64,000 nt of DNA from Lactococcus formosensis (GTDB lineage Bacteria; Bacillota; Bacilli; Lactobacillales; Streptococcaceae). The stretch lies in contig NZ_BOVP01000007.1 in the NCBI RefSeq assembly GCF_018403745.1, positions 32,619-96,618 of the forward strand, written 5' to 3'. This document shows positions 29,264-38,504 of this stretch, piece after piece (positions within the stretch are counted from its first letter, which is position 1; every line of letters begins with the position of its first letter). Made by a program: the position numbers and the translations under genes. Below the pieces are notes generated by a model. The model searched no databases. It had not been told where the DNA came from and saw only the letters and a list, made by a program, of their open reading frames with translations.

Positions 29264-29534
29264 ACCACTTTTAACAGATGATATCATCGAGGATGCAGAG
29301 CGAAAAAGAAAACGTTTGGAGAGAATTCTCAAAGAAGAGTTAGAGCAAGACCGAGAAATTTCAGAGAAGTATGATAAGCTTGAACGTGATTTATCTAAAA
29401 ATGCTGTGTATAAGAGTCGTCGCATTGAAAATGCCAAGCAGAAAAAACGAAGTAGCCGTGTAAACAAATGGCTTCTTATTACGTCTCTTGTTGTAATTGG
29501 GATAGGAATTTTATTTTTCTGGTATTACTTCTAA
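29256..29534 (+). CDS. macP: MacP, accessory activator of cell-wall synthase
   Basis: 92 aa. The N-terminus PKPLLTDDIIEDA and the internal SRRIENAKQKK just before the single C-terminal membrane helix (about 71-90) are the hallmarks of MacP. In S. pneumoniae MacP is a phosphoprotein substrate of StkP that activates the class A synthase PBP2a. The middle here is a highly charged helix. It overlaps nudF by 8 bases and precedes mtnN, the same neighbourhood as in streptococci. The phosphorylation site cannot be placed by eye. Confidence 0.88.
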   Translation: MPKPLLTDDIIEDAERKRKRLERILKEELEQDREISEKYDKLERDLSKNAVYKSRRIENAKQKKRSSRVNKWLLITSLVVIGIGILFFWYYF

Positions 29535-29546
29535 ATGATATCCATG

Positions 29547-29575
29547 CCTCACATATATGTGGGGTTTTATTTTAA
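29547..29575 (+). terminator. macP terminator
   Basis: CCTCACATATATGTGGGG hairpin followed by TTTTATTTT. Confidence 0.75.
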
Positions 29576-29629
29576 ACTTTTATACTATATAATGTATTTA
29601 CCACAATGAAAGAAAAAGGAGAATAAAAA

Positions 29630-30310
29630 ATGAAATTAGGAATTATTTGTGCAATGGAGGAAGAACTACGTACTCTTGTAGAAAATCTTGATCAAGCAAG
29701 TAAGATTACACGACACGGTTATGTTTTTCATACAGGATCAATAGGTCGTCACGAAGTTGTATTAGTTCAATCAGGAATAGGTAAAGTGATGTCTGCGATG
29801 GCAGTGACTTTGCTAGTTGAAGTTTTCTCCGTTGATGGGATTATTAATACAGGTTCTGCAGGGGCCGTCAATCATGAATTAAAAATTGGTGATGTTGTTG
29901 TTGCAGATAGATTGGCTTATCATGATGTAGACGTTACAGCCTTTGGTTATGCCTTTGGTCAAATGGCGCAACAACCACTTTATTTTGAGAGCAGTAAATA
30001 TTTTGTTTCAGAACTGAAAAAAGCGATAGAGAATCCTGTTGTCGGTTTGATTACAAGCTCTGATAGCTTTATTTCTAGCGACAGCCGTATAGCTGAAATC
30101 AAAAACCACTTTCCAGATGTTTTGGCTGTTGAAATGGAAGGGGCTTCTATTGCGCAAGCAGCAACAGCATTAAAGAAACCTTTTGTTATTATTCGTGCAA
30201 TGTCAGATACAGCGAGCCATGACGCAAATGTGAAATTTGATGAATTTATTATTGAAGCAGGTCGTAAATCTGCCCAAACATTAATGAATTTTCTGAACAA
30301 TATGAAATAA
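29630..30310 (+). CDS. mtnN: 5'-methylthioadenosine/S-adenosylhomocysteine nucleosidase
   Basis: 226 aa. It cleaves adenine from MTA and SAH, recycling by-products of SAM-dependent reactions. Family motifs are IICAMEEELRTL at the N-terminus, NTGSAGAV, and the catalytic region VEMEGASIAQ with downstream RAMSDTA. A TATAAT lies at 29588-29593, and the ribosome-binding site is AAAAGGAGAAT. Monocistronic. It complements metK in the same window. Confidence 0.96.
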   Translation: MKLGIICAMEEELRTLVENLDQASKITRHGYVFHTGSIGRHEVVLVQSGIGKVMSAMAVTLLVEVFSVDGIINTGSAGAVNHELKIGDVVVADRLAYHDVDVTAFGYAFGQMAQQPLYFESSKYFVSELKKAIENPVVGLITSSDSFISSDSRIAEIKNHFPDVLAVEMEGASIAQAATALKKPFVIIRAMSDTASHDANVKFDEFIIEAGRKSAQTLMNFLNNMK

Positions 30311-30321
30311 ACGATAATTAG

Positions 30322-30350
30322 CTGACTTTTTCACCAAAAAAAGTTATAAT
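30322..30350 (+). promoter_or_regulatory. pepC promoter
   Basis: CTGACT (30322-30327), 17-bp spacer, TATAAT (30345-30350). Confidence 0.75.
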
Positions 30351-30385
30351 AATAAAATCAATACATGGAAGTGGAGAAGAATGAA

Positions 30386-31696
30386 ATGACTATTACTCAA
30401 GATTTCACACAAAGACTTTATGATAACTTTGCAGAAAACCAAAAATTTCGCGCCGTTGAAAATGCAGCGACGAAAAATGGGCTCCTGAATGCTTTGGAAG
30501 TTCGTAGCTCACATGCCAACAATATTCCAGAGTTTTCAATTGACCTTACCAAAGATAAAGTAACGAATCAAAAACAATCAGGTCGTTGTTGGATGTTTGC
30601 TGCTCTGAATACTTTTCGTCATAAAATGATTGGACAATTTAAGTTAGAAAACTTTGAACTATCACAGGCTTACACTTTCTTTTGGGATAAATACGAGAAG
30701 TCAAATTGGTTTATGGAACAAATCATTAACCATGTGGATATGGACGATCGTCGTTTGAAATTTTTGCTCCAAACGCCACAGCAGGACGGTGGGCAATGGG
30801 ACATGGTTGTTGCACTTTTTGAAAAATACGGTGTCGTTCCTAAAGATATTTATCCTGAATCAGCAGCATCTTCTAATTCGCGTGAACTTAACCAATATTT
30901 AGACAAGTTGTTGCGCCAAGATGCTCAATTATTGAGAGAAGCACTGGCAAATGGTGAGGATGTACAAGTTCTTAAAGAAAATTTGTTACAAGAAATTTTT
31001 AACTTTTTAGCAGCAACTCTTGGACTTCCTCCGCAACATTTTGAATATGCATTCCGTGACAAAGAAAACACATTAGAAAAATTCTCAGGCACAGCCCAAG
31101 AATTTTATGTTCAATATGTGGATATCAAACTTGATGACTATGTTTCAGTCATTAATGCACCAACAGAAGATAAACCTTACAACAAATCATACACGGTTGA
31201 ATTTCTGGGAAATGTCGTTGGAGCTCGTGATGTTAAGCACTTGAATCTTGACATGGATCGTTTCAAAAAACTCGCAATTGCACAAATGCAAGCAGGCGAA
31301 ACAGTTTGGTTTGGTTGCGATGTTGGACAAGTTTCAAACCGTAAAGATGGTTTGTTGACTCTTGATGCATATGATTTTGAGACATCACTTGATATTCAGT
31401 TTATACAGGATAAGGCCTCACGTTTAGATTATGCGGAATCTTTAATGACACATGCTATGGTTTTAACAGGTGTAGATTTGGACGAAGATGGAGCACCTAC
31501 GAAATGGAAAGTGGAAAACTCTTGGGGTAAAGATGTTGGTAAGGAAGGGTATTTTGTGGCCTCTGATGCTTGGATGGATGAATATACCTACCAAATCGTA
31601 GTACGCAAAGATTTGCTCACTCCTGAAGAACTTGCAGCCTACAATGCTGAACCACAGATCCTCTTACCTTGGGATCCTATGGGAGCTTTGGCTTAA
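30386..31696 (+). CDS. pepC: Aminopeptidase C (bleomycin-hydrolase family)
   Basis: 436 aa from the ATG at 30386, which follows GTGGAG by nine bases and gives the length of L. lactis PepC; the frame extends to 30365 without need. It is a cytosolic papain-family cysteine peptidase that releases N-terminal residues. Active-site Cys in KQSGRCWMFAALN, His in THAMVLTGV and Asn in VENSWG. Monocistronic with own promoter and terminator. Confidence 0.96.
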   Translation: MTITQDFTQRLYDNFAENQKFRAVENAATKNGLLNALEVRSSHANNIPEFSIDLTKDKVTNQKQSGRCWMFAALNTFRHKMIGQFKLENFELSQAYTFFWDKYEKSNWFMEQIINHVDMDDRRLKFLLQTPQQDGGQWDMVVALFEKYGVVPKDIYPESAASSNSRELNQYLDKLLRQDAQLLREALANGEDVQVLKENLLQEIFNFLAATLGLPPQHFEYAFRDKENTLEKFSGTAQEFYVQYVDIKLDDYVSVINAPTEDKPYNKSYTVEFLGNVVGARDVKHLNLDMDRFKKLAIAQMQAGETVWFGCDVGQVSNRKDGLLTLDAYDFETSLDIQFIQDKASRLDYAESLMTHAMVLTGVDLDEDGAPTKWKVENSWGKDVGKEGYFVASDAWMDEYTYQIVVRKDLLTPEELAAYNAEPQILLPWDPMGALA

Positions 31697-31704
31697 AATA
31701 AGAG

Positions 31705-31731
31705 AAGATGTCCCATATGGACATCTTTTTT
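31705..31731 (+). terminator. pepC terminator
   Basis: AAGATGTCC / GGACATCTT hairpin and T6, running directly into the extended -10 of rlmB. Confidence 0.88.
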
Positions 31732-31739
31732 GCTATAAT
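31731..31739 (+). promoter_or_regulatory. Extended -10 placing transcription start at rlmB ATG
   Basis: TGCTATAAT; six bases separate TATAAT (31734-31739) from the ATG at 31746. No -35 is possible because the pepC terminator occupies it. No Shine-Dalgarno is present. Confidence 0.6.
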
Positions 31740-31745
31740 AATATT

Positions 31746-32474
31746 ATGGAAAATACGGATATCATATACGGCTTACATGCTGTAACAGAGTCACTCAATG
31801 CAGGAGTAGTCAATAAGCTCTATGTCGAGGAAAAATTACGGGGTAAGAACGTTGAAAAAATCAAGGAACTTGCGCGTGAAAAAAAAGTAAACATCTCTTG
31901 GACACCAAAAACTGAGTTAAATAAAATATCAGAAAATGGTGTACACCAAGGTTTTGTTGCACGTGTGGCAGAATTTGCTTACGCAGAGTTAGCGACGATT
32001 TTAGCGCAAATTTCAAACAAAGAAGCAGCAACAATTTTAATTTTGGATGAGTTGACAGATCCTCATAATTTAGGCTCGATTGCTCGAACTGCTGATGCTA
32101 CAGGAGTGGATGCTATCATCATTCCGAAACACCGCTCAGTAGGGATTACACCAATCGCGGTAAAAGCAAGTACAGGGGCGCTTCAGCATGTACCTGTAGT
32201 ACGTGTCACAAACCTTTCTCAAACGCTAGATAAATTAAAAGAAGCTGGTTTTTGGACTTTTGGAACCGACATGGATGGTACAACTTATTCCAAATGGAAT
32301 ACTTCAGGAAAAGTTGCATTGGTAATTGGTAATGAAGGAAAAGGTATTGGCCAAAATCTTAAGAAACAAGTGGATGAAATGATTACGATTCCTATGGTTG
32401 GCCATGTTCAAAGTTTGAATGCAAGTGTTGCTGCTAGTATTTTGATGTACGAAATTTTTAGAAATAAAATGTAA
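31746..32474 (+). CDS. rlmB: 23S rRNA (guanosine-2251-2'-O)-methyltransferase RlmB (TrmH family)
   Basis: 242 aa. The start at 31746 matches the family N-terminus (DIIYGLHAVTESL); the longer frame from 31632 lies in pepC. SPOUT-fold motifs: ILDELTDPHNLGSIARTA, VIGNEGKGI, and PMVGHVQSLNASVAASILMYE with knot residues. It 2'-O-methylates 23S rRNA. Translation probably starts on a leaderless transcript. Confidence 0.93.
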   Translation: MENTDIIYGLHAVTESLNAGVVNKLYVEEKLRGKNVEKIKELAREKKVNISWTPKTELNKISENGVHQGFVARVAEFAYAELATILAQISNKEAATILILDELTDPHNLGSIARTADATGVDAIIIPKHRSVGITPIAVKASTGALQHVPVVRVTNLSQTLDKLKEAGFWTFGTDMDGTTYSKWNTSGKVALVIGNEGKGIGQNLKKQVDEMITIPMVGHVQSLNASVAASILMYEIFRNKM

Positions 32475-32485
32475 GGGGAAAAAAG

Positions 32486-33358
32486 ATGACTTTTCGCATT
32501 GTTACTGATTCAACAGCGGATTTGAGTGAAGATTATTTGCAAAAGTACGACATAGAGGTATTAGGAATGACGGTTACTATTGGCGATCAAACCTTTCCAA
32601 CGATTGGTGAAAATAGCCTGAGTAACGAACACCTTCTCCGTGAAATTAAGGCAGGTAAAACTGTTCAGACATCACAAATTAACTCTGGCCAATTCTCTGA
32701 GTTGTTTAAAAAATTTATAAGCCAAAATCCAGAAGAAGAAATTGTATATCTGGCTTTTTCATCCGGACTATCAGGGACTTATCAATCTGCCGTTATCGCT
32801 CGTGAAATGGTCTTAGAAGAATATCCACAAGCTAAAATTACGGTGGTGGACACCTTGGCTGCAGCTTCGGGAGAAGGTTTCTTGGTTCAAAAAATGGTAG
32901 AGCTACGAGAATCTGGGAAGAGCTTGACAGAAGCACTTCTAATTTTTGAGGAGCTTATTTTACGACTTAAGAGTCTTTTTATGGTTGACGATTTGAATCA
33001 CCTTGCACGAGGAGGTCGTATTCCCAAAGCTGTTGCTATGGTTGGGACGATGGCTAACATTAAACCTCTCCTTACAGTGGATTCAGAAGGCAAGTTGACA
33101 CAACTGACCAAAGTACGTGGCAAGAAGAAGGCTATTAAAAGTTTAGTTGACATGACACTTGAAGAGATGGATCCAGCTTATTCACGTGTAATTGTAGCTT
33201 ATTCAGGTAGTGAGGCAACTGCTCAAGAAGTGAAAGAACTTTTCTTGGCGCAACATGTTGACAAGGTTGACATTCGTCCTTTGAGCCCAACGATTGTCAC
33301 TCATACAGGTTCTGGTACTTTGGCGATTTTTTCAATTGCTAAAAAAAATAGGAATTAA
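32486..33358 (+). CDS. DegV-family fatty-acid-binding protein
   Basis: 290 aa. DegV proteins bind a fatty acid and serve the FakA/FakB fatty-acid kinase as FakB-like partners. The N-terminal FRIVTDSTADL and central SSGLSGTYQSA are family hallmarks; HLARGGRI also fits. The ribosome-binding site is AAGGGGAAAA, 12 bases after rlmB, so the two probably share a transcript. Confidence 0.92.
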   Translation: MTFRIVTDSTADLSEDYLQKYDIEVLGMTVTIGDQTFPTIGENSLSNEHLLREIKAGKTVQTSQINSGQFSELFKKFISQNPEEEIVYLAFSSGLSGTYQSAVIAREMVLEEYPQAKITVVDTLAAASGEGFLVQKMVELRESGKSLTEALLIFEELILRLKSLFMVDDLNHLARGGRIPKAVAMVGTMANIKPLLTVDSEGKLTQLTKVRGKKKAIKSLVDMTLEEMDPAYSRVIVAYSGSEATAQEVKELFLAQHVDKVDIRPLSPTIVTHTGSGTLAIFSIAKKNRN

Positions 33359-33361
33359 TAT

Positions 33362-33400
33362 AAAAAATCACAGTTGAACTCTTGTTTTACTGTGATTTTG
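33362..33400 (+). terminator. degV terminator
   Basis: AAAATCACAGT / ACTGTGATTTT hairpin with T-rich tail. Confidence 0.8.
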
Positions 33401-33477
33401 TGTTAAAATATAGAGTGAGTGTAAACTCGATAAATTGAAAATATGAATTGTGATATGTGAGGAAAGGGGTCGCTTTT

Positions 33478-34839
33478 ATGCTAAAAAGTGGACTTTATAC
33501 GGGCGTTGACATCGGTACGAATACTATCAAAGTGTTGGTTGCAGAGTACGTCTCAGATGAAATGAATATAATTGGCGTTGGAAATGCAAAATCTGACGGC
33601 TTAAAAAATGGAATTATTGTAGATATTGAAAAGGTGGCAACAGCTTTACGTAAGGCTGTTAATGCTGCTGAAGAACGTGCAGGGATTACGATTGACAAAA
33701 TTAATGTCAGTATTCCTGCCAATCAACTCGAGATGGAAAATTGCCAAGGCATGGTTCCAATTATCGGGGCTTCAAAAGAAATTACAGAAGATGATGTAAT
33801 GCAAACTGTGCAAAATGCATTGATGCGTGGTGTAGTACCTGAACGTGAAATAATCTCTGTAGAGACAACTGAGTTTACAGTTGATGATTTTACAGGGATT
33901 TCTGATCCTCGTGGGATGTTTGGTGTACGTTTAGGTATGCGTGGTATTATTTACACAGGTCCAAAAACATTAGTACATAACATTCGTAAAGTTGTGGAAC
34001 GTGCTGGATTGATTGTAGATAACCTTGTAATTGCTCCACTTGCCATGAGTCACTATGTTCTTTCAGAAGGAGAACGTGAGTTTGGTACAGTAATGATTGA
34101 TCTTGGTGCAGGCCAAACAACAGTTTCAGCTGTTCGTGATCAACAATTGAAATTCGCACATACAAGCCCAGAAGGTGGTGATTATGTGACACGTGATATC
34201 TCTACGGTTCTCAATACTTCATTGAGTGAAGCAGAAGATTTGAAACTGAACTATGGTGAAGCAAGTACAGAACGCGCCAGTCAAGAAGAGTATTTCCCGG
34301 TTGACGTCGTTGGTCAAGCAGACCCAGAAGAAATCACAGAATATTATCTTTCACAAATCATTGAGGCACGCTTAACACAGATTTTTAGCCGTGTGAAATC
34401 AGATTTGGAGAACACACGTTCATTGGACTACCCTGGTGGTATTGTGGTACTTGGTGGAGCTGCGGCAATGCCTGGTACAGTGAATCTTGCAACAAAAGTA
34501 ATTGGCATGAACGCGCGTCTCTTCGTACCAAGCGAAATGGGCTTGCGTAATCCAGCTTTTGCTCAAGTAATCAGTGTTGTGAACTACGTTGGTGAACGCA
34601 CAGATATTGATCGACTTGTATCACAAGCCATCGCTTCTGATAGCACATATGTTGCCCCTGTTGCACAGTACGAAGAACCTGTTCTTCAAACAACAGATAC
34701 AATGGATTATGAAGAAAATAACTTCTATCCAACAGAAGCTCCAGCTCGTCCAGTTGCTCAACCAGCAGCTGAACCTGAAGAAGAAAAAGAAGGTGTTGTG
34801 GATCGTATGCGCAACATGTTCTCAAACCTTTTTGACTAA
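33478..34839 (+). CDS. ftsA: Cell division protein FtsA
   Basis: 453 aa from the ATG at 33478, behind AAAGGGG; the GTG at 33457 is unlikely. An actin-like ATPase that anchors the FtsZ ring to the membrane. N-terminal GVDIGTNTIKVLV phosphate loop, central DLGAGQTTVSAV, VLGGAAAMPG. The C-terminus ends in an amphipathic helix (DRMRNMFSNLF) for membrane binding after a Pro/Glu-rich linker. It is first gene of the division cluster. Confidence 0.96.
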   Translation: MLKSGLYTGVDIGTNTIKVLVAEYVSDEMNIIGVGNAKSDGLKNGIIVDIEKVATALRKAVNAAEERAGITIDKINVSIPANQLEMENCQGMVPIIGASKEITEDDVMQTVQNALMRGVVPEREIISVETTEFTVDDFTGISDPRGMFGVRLGMRGIIYTGPKTLVHNIRKVVERAGLIVDNLVIAPLAMSHYVLSEGEREFGTVMIDLGAGQTTVSAVRDQQLKFAHTSPEGGDYVTRDISTVLNTSLSEAEDLKLNYGEASTERASQEEYFPVDVVGQADPEEITEYYLSQIIEARLTQIFSRVKSDLENTRSLDYPGGIVVLGGAAAMPGTVNLATKVIGMNARLFVPSEMGLRNPAFAQVISVVNYVGERTDIDRLVSQAIASDSTYVAPVAQYEEPVLQTTDTMDYEENNFYPTEAPARPVAQPAAEPEEEKEGVVDRMRNMFSNLFD

Positions 34840-34867
34840 AACGACTTAATAACGGAGAAATAAAAAC

Positions 34868-36142
34868 ATGGAATTTTCATTTGATACAGAAATCGCTCAA
34901 GGCGCTGTAATTAAAGTTATCGGTGTTGGTGGCGGCGGTGGTAACGCAGTTAACCGCATGATTGAAGAAGGCGTTTCTGGCGTTGACTTTATCGTAGCTA
35001 ATACAGATGTACAAGCTTTGCGCAGTTCAAAAGCAGATACAGTAATCCAGCTTGGCCCTAAGTTGACCCGCGGACTTGGTGCAGGTGCACAACCTGAAGT
35101 TGGTCGTCGCGCAGCAGAAGAATCAGCAGAAACAATTGCTCAATCTTTTGAAGGTGCAGATATGGTCTTCATCACTGCAGGTATGGGTGGTGGAACAGGA
35201 ACAGGTGCTGCTCCCGTAATCGCTCAAATTGCAAAAGAAATTGGTGCTTTGACAGTTGCAGTTGTCACTCGTCCATTTGGTTTTGAAGGTTCGAAACGTA
35301 GCTACTTCGCAACTGAAGGTATTGAAGACCTTCGTGCAAATGTAGACACATTACTAATCATTTCAAACAACAACTTGCTTGAAATCGTTGATAAGAAGAC
35401 ACCTTTGACAGAAGCCTTGCGTGAAGCAGACAATGTTCTCCGCCAAGGTGTCCAAGGCGTTACGGACTTGATCACAAACCCTGGTATGATTAACCTTGAC
35501 TTTGCTGACGTGAAAACAGTTATGGCGAATAAAGGGGATGCTCTTATGGGAATCGGCGTTGCAACTGGGGAAGATCGTGTCATTGAAGCAACACGTAAAG
35601 CAATTTACTCACCATTGCTTGAAACAACGATTGAGGGTGCTGAAAATGTCCTCCTTAATGTTACAGGTGGTATGGACATGAGCCTTATTGAAGCACAAGA
35701 TGCTTCAGAAATTGTTATTCAAGCTGCAGGTAATGATGTGAACATCTTATTGGGAACATCAATCGATGATTCACTTAGTGATGAAATTCGTGTTACTGTT
35801 GTAGCAACAGGTGTTTCACAAGATGCAACTGAGGAATACTTGGGAACATCTACAACACCTGTTGTAGAAGAACCACGTCGCCAACCTAACTTTCAACACA
35901 CTTCGATGAAACAAGCGTCAGTGCCAACTTCACGTCCAGCACAGGCTTCAAAATCTTCACAAGCACAACAAGCTCCTGCACAAAAATCAGGTTCAGCTTT
36001 TGGTGATTGGGATCTTCGTCGCGACGCTTCACCACGTCAAAACGGAAACCAAAACCGTGAAAACTCATCAAATGTTACAAGCTTCTCAGGTATCCCATCA
36101 ACAGATGAAGATATCGATACTCCACCATTTTTCCGTAAATAA
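34868..36142 (+). CDS. ftsZ: Cell division GTPase FtsZ
   Basis: 424 aa. Tubulin-like protein that polymerises into the division ring. The GTP signature [13 protein letters not shown] is present, as is the N-terminal [17 protein letters not shown] Gln/Ser-rich variable linker (about 330-410) precedes the conserved C-terminal peptide [10 protein letters not shown] that binds FtsA and SepF. The stop overlaps the next start (TAATG). Codons are more C-ending than in neighbours, suggesting high expression. Confidence 0.98.
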   Translation: MEFSFDTEIAQGAVIKVIGVGGGGGNAVNRMIEEGVSGVDFIVANTDVQALRSSKADTVIQLGPKLTRGLGAGAQPEVGRRAAEESAETIAQSFEGADMVFITAGMGGGTGTGAAPVIAQIAKEIGALTVAVVTRPFGFEGSKRSYFATEGIEDLRANVDTLLIISNNNLLEIVDKKTPLTEALREADNVLRQGVQGVTDLITNPGMINLDFADVKTVMANKGDALMGIGVATGEDRVIEATRKAIYSPLLETTIEGAENVLLNVTGGMDMSLIEAQDASEIVIQAAGNDVNILLGTSIDDSLSDEIRVTVVATGVSQDATEEYLGTSTTPVVEEPRRQPNFQHTSMKQASVPTSRPAQASKSSQAQQAPAQKSGSAFGDWDLRRDASPRQNGNQNRENSSNVTSFSGIPSTDEDIDTPPFFRK

Positions 36143-36813
36143 TGAGTATAGCAGAAAATGTTGAAAATATTTTGAACAAGGTAGATGTAGCAAAAGCTGC
36201 ATCTTCTTATTCAAATCAAGACGTTCAGGTGATTGCTGTAACCAAATATGTTGAGGCTGAAAAAGCCGCACAAGTAGTTGAAGCAGGTATTCATCATTTA
36301 GCAGAAAATCGTACAGATTTATTTCTTGAAAAATATAAGGCTCTTGAAAATAAAGATATCACTTGGCATCTTATTGGCAATTTGCAACGTCGTAAAGTAA
36401 AAGATGTCATTAATTTAGTGGATTACTTTCATGCTTTAGATTCAGTCAAACTTGCCAAAGAAATTGAAAAACGTGCGGAACATCCGATAAAGTGTTTCCT
36501 CGAAGTCAATATCACAGGTGAAGAGACAAAACATGGATTTGCGCCAGAAGACATAGATCAAGCTTTAGCAGAAATTTCACAGTTAGATAATGTGGAAATT
36601 GTGGGCTTGATGACGATGGCGCCGATTGATGCTGATAATGAGCAGTTGGATAACATTTTCGCTTCGATGAAGCAATTGCAAATCGAAATTGCGGCTAAAG
36701 AAATTACTAATATTCCTTGTACTGAATTGAGTATGGGAATGAGCTGTGATTATACAAGAGCAATTCAACAAGGAGCGACCTTTGTTCGAATTGGTACAGC
36801 ATTTTTTGAATAA
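36142..36813 (+). CDS. yggS: YggS-family pyridoxal-phosphate homeostasis protein
   Basis: 223 aa. It binds PLP on a conserved lysine (AVTKYV) and buffers the cofactor. HLAENR and the C-terminal LSMGMSCDYTRAIQQGATFVR are the family signature. In Gram-positives it occupies this place (ylmE) between ftsZ and sepF, as here, although its link to division is unclear. Start overlaps the ftsZ stop. Confidence 0.94.
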   Translation: MSIAENVENILNKVDVAKAASSYSNQDVQVIAVTKYVEAEKAAQVVEAGIHHLAENRTDLFLEKYKALENKDITWHLIGNLQRRKVKDVINLVDYFHALDSVKLAKEIEKRAEHPIKCFLEVNITGEETKHGFAPEDIDQALAEISQLDNVEIVGLMTMAPIDADNEQLDNIFASMKQLQIEIAAKEITNIPCTELSMGMSCDYTRAIQQGATFVRIGTAFFE

Positions 36814-36853
36814 AATTTGTATAGAATCTTAAGCATTGAAAACGGAGGGAAGT

Positions 36854-37432
36854 ATGGCCTTAAAAGATCAATTTGATAAATTAAAAAAATTTTTCGAAGA
36901 GGACGACGATGAGTATGATGAACCCGTTGTAGCGGCACAAAAGCCACAAGCACAACCGCAAAAGTCTTCAACAGTAAATACAGAAAAGAGTCCTGTAGGT
37001 GCGAACCGTCCGGTTCAACCCCAAAGACAAGCGCAAGCAAAATCAACTGCTAAACGCCCAGTACCCTTTTCTTCCACAACTAATAACACTAAAACAACAG
37101 AGAAAAAAGTTCAAAAACCTATGATGAATCAAGCCACAACAAATGCAGGACAAGTTATTGCCATCAAAGAGCCACGTGCCTATTCTGATATTATGGAATC
37201 TGCGCGTATCGTTAAAAATGGAGAGTCAGTTTTGGTTAACTTCAAATTTATGCCAGATAACCAAGCACGACGCTCAATTGATTTTTTGACTGGTGTTGTA
37301 TTTACACTTGATGGTGATGTTCAAAATGTTGGCGGACAAATTTTCTTACTCACACCGGCGAATATCACAGTTGATGCTTCCCAAGAATTAAGTATCTTGG
37401 CAGGGCAAAACTTTGAAAACTTCGATATTTAA
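36854..37432 (+). CDS. sepF: Cell division protein SepF
   Basis: 192 aa from the ATG at 36854, behind GGAGGGAAGT. It tethers FtsZ to the membrane. N-terminal amphipathic helix (MALKDQFDKLKKFF), a long Gln/Lys/Ala linker (about 25-100) and the C-terminal SepF domain with RSIDFLTGVVF and VGGQIFLLTP. The linker is longer and more basic than in bacilli. Confidence 0.95.
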   Translation: MALKDQFDKLKKFFEEDDDEYDEPVVAAQKPQAQPQKSSTVNTEKSPVGANRPVQPQRQAQAKSTAKRPVPFSSTTNNTKTTEKKVQKPMMNQATTNAGQVIAIKEPRAYSDIMESARIVKNGESVLVNFKFMPDNQARRSIDFLTGVVFTLDGDVQNVGGQIFLLTPANITVDASQELSILAGQNFENFDI

Positions 37433-37438
37433 TAAACT

Positions 37439-37684
37439 ATGATTATATATATTTTAATTCGACTAATTGGTCTTTATACTTGGGTTTTGGTAGCTTATGC
37501 TTTGATGAGCTGGATTCCGAGCCTTTATGATACAGCTGTAGGGCGGTTTATCGTCAAAATTTCGAGACCTTATTTGAGCTTGTTTGAAGGTATACCTTTA
37601 CGTTTTGCAGGGTTAGATTTTACAATCGTGCTAGGTGTGATTGCTTTGCAAGTTATTCAACAACTTCTTTTACGCTTCTTATGA
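37439..37684 (+). CDS. YggT-family membrane protein
   Basis: 81 aa, with two hydrophobic segments (about 2-25 and 58-78). WIPSLYDTAVGRFIVKISRPYL is the family's conserved middle region. It sits in the ylmG position between sepF and ylmH; it overlaps the following start by four bases. Confidence 0.92.
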   Translation: MIIYILIRLIGLYTWVLVAYALMSWIPSLYDTAVGRFIVKISRPYLSLFEGIPLRFAGLDFTIVLGVIALQVIQQLLLRFL

Positions 37685-38478
37685 GTTATGAAAATATATA
37701 TCAACACTTTCATCCTGATGAAAAGCAATTTATTGATCGCGTCTTAGACTGGATGGATCGTGTGGAAAACAATTATTCTGTAGTTACTACTTATTTTCTA
37801 AATCCTAGAGAAGTTGAAATTCTCGAGTCTTTAGCAAATAAGCGGGAACTTCAGATTTTTTCTACTCAAGATATTGCCCAGACCGAACTAACTAAGATTA
37901 TTATAGCCCCTGAATTTTATCAATTAGATGAATCAGATTTTGATTTAGCACTGTTAGAAATTTCCTATGCCAAGAAATTTTATCAACTTAAGCATTCCCA
38001 GATTTTGGGGAGTTTCTTAGGACAAACGGGAATCCGTCGTTCAGAAATTGGAGATATTGTTTTAAACGAGGGAAGAGCACAAGTGTTTGTTTCTAAACAT
38101 CTTCTTGAAATCTTTCAGAATAATATCGAAAAAATTGGTCCTGCCCCAGTGAAATTTGTGGAAAAAACATTGGAGGAATTGATAAAAACAGAAGACAACT
38201 CTGTTATAAAAGTTATCTTAGTTTCGAGTTTACGCATTGATAAGATTATTGCAAGCACTTTCGAGATTTCTCGCAATCTAGCTGTAAATATGTTACAATT
38301 AAGAAAGGTAAAATTAAACTACCTTGAAATTGAAAAGAAAGATTTTCCTGTTGAACAAGGAGATTTAATCAGTGTTCGTGGTCTAGGTCGCATTAAAGTA
38401 TTAAAGATATTAGGTGAGACCAAAAAAGGTAAACAGAAAATCGAATGTGAAATTACTAAGAATCATAAGAAAAAATAG
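37681..38478 (+). CDS. ylmH: YlmH-family S4-domain RNA-binding protein
   Basis: 265 aa. The N-terminal half is the YlmH-specific domain; the C-terminal S4 domain (about 185-250) has LRIDKIIASTFEISRN and the RGLGRIKVL loop. In Bacillus it has been linked to ribosome rescue. It keeps the usual order before divIVA. The ATG overlaps the yggT stop (TATGA). Confidence 0.93.
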   Translation: MSYENIYQHFHPDEKQFIDRVLDWMDRVENNYSVVTTYFLNPREVEILESLANKRELQIFSTQDIAQTELTKIIIAPEFYQLDESDFDLALLEISYAKKFYQLKHSQILGSFLGQTGIRRSEIGDIVLNEGRAQVFVSKHLLEIFQNNIEKIGPAPVKFVEKTLEELIKTEDNSVIKVILVSSLRIDKIIASTFEISRNLAVNMLQLRKVKLNYLEIEKKDFPVEQGDLISVRGLGRIKVLKILGETKKGKQKIECEITKNHKKK

Positions 38479-38504
38479 AGTCTCTTGGGAGATTGGAGGT
38501 ACTT

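Noticed and set aside
31632..31745. Extension of rlmB into pepC and its terminator
   Set aside because: Residues before 31746 are read through the pepC end and terminator stem and do not belong to the SpoU/TrmH family.
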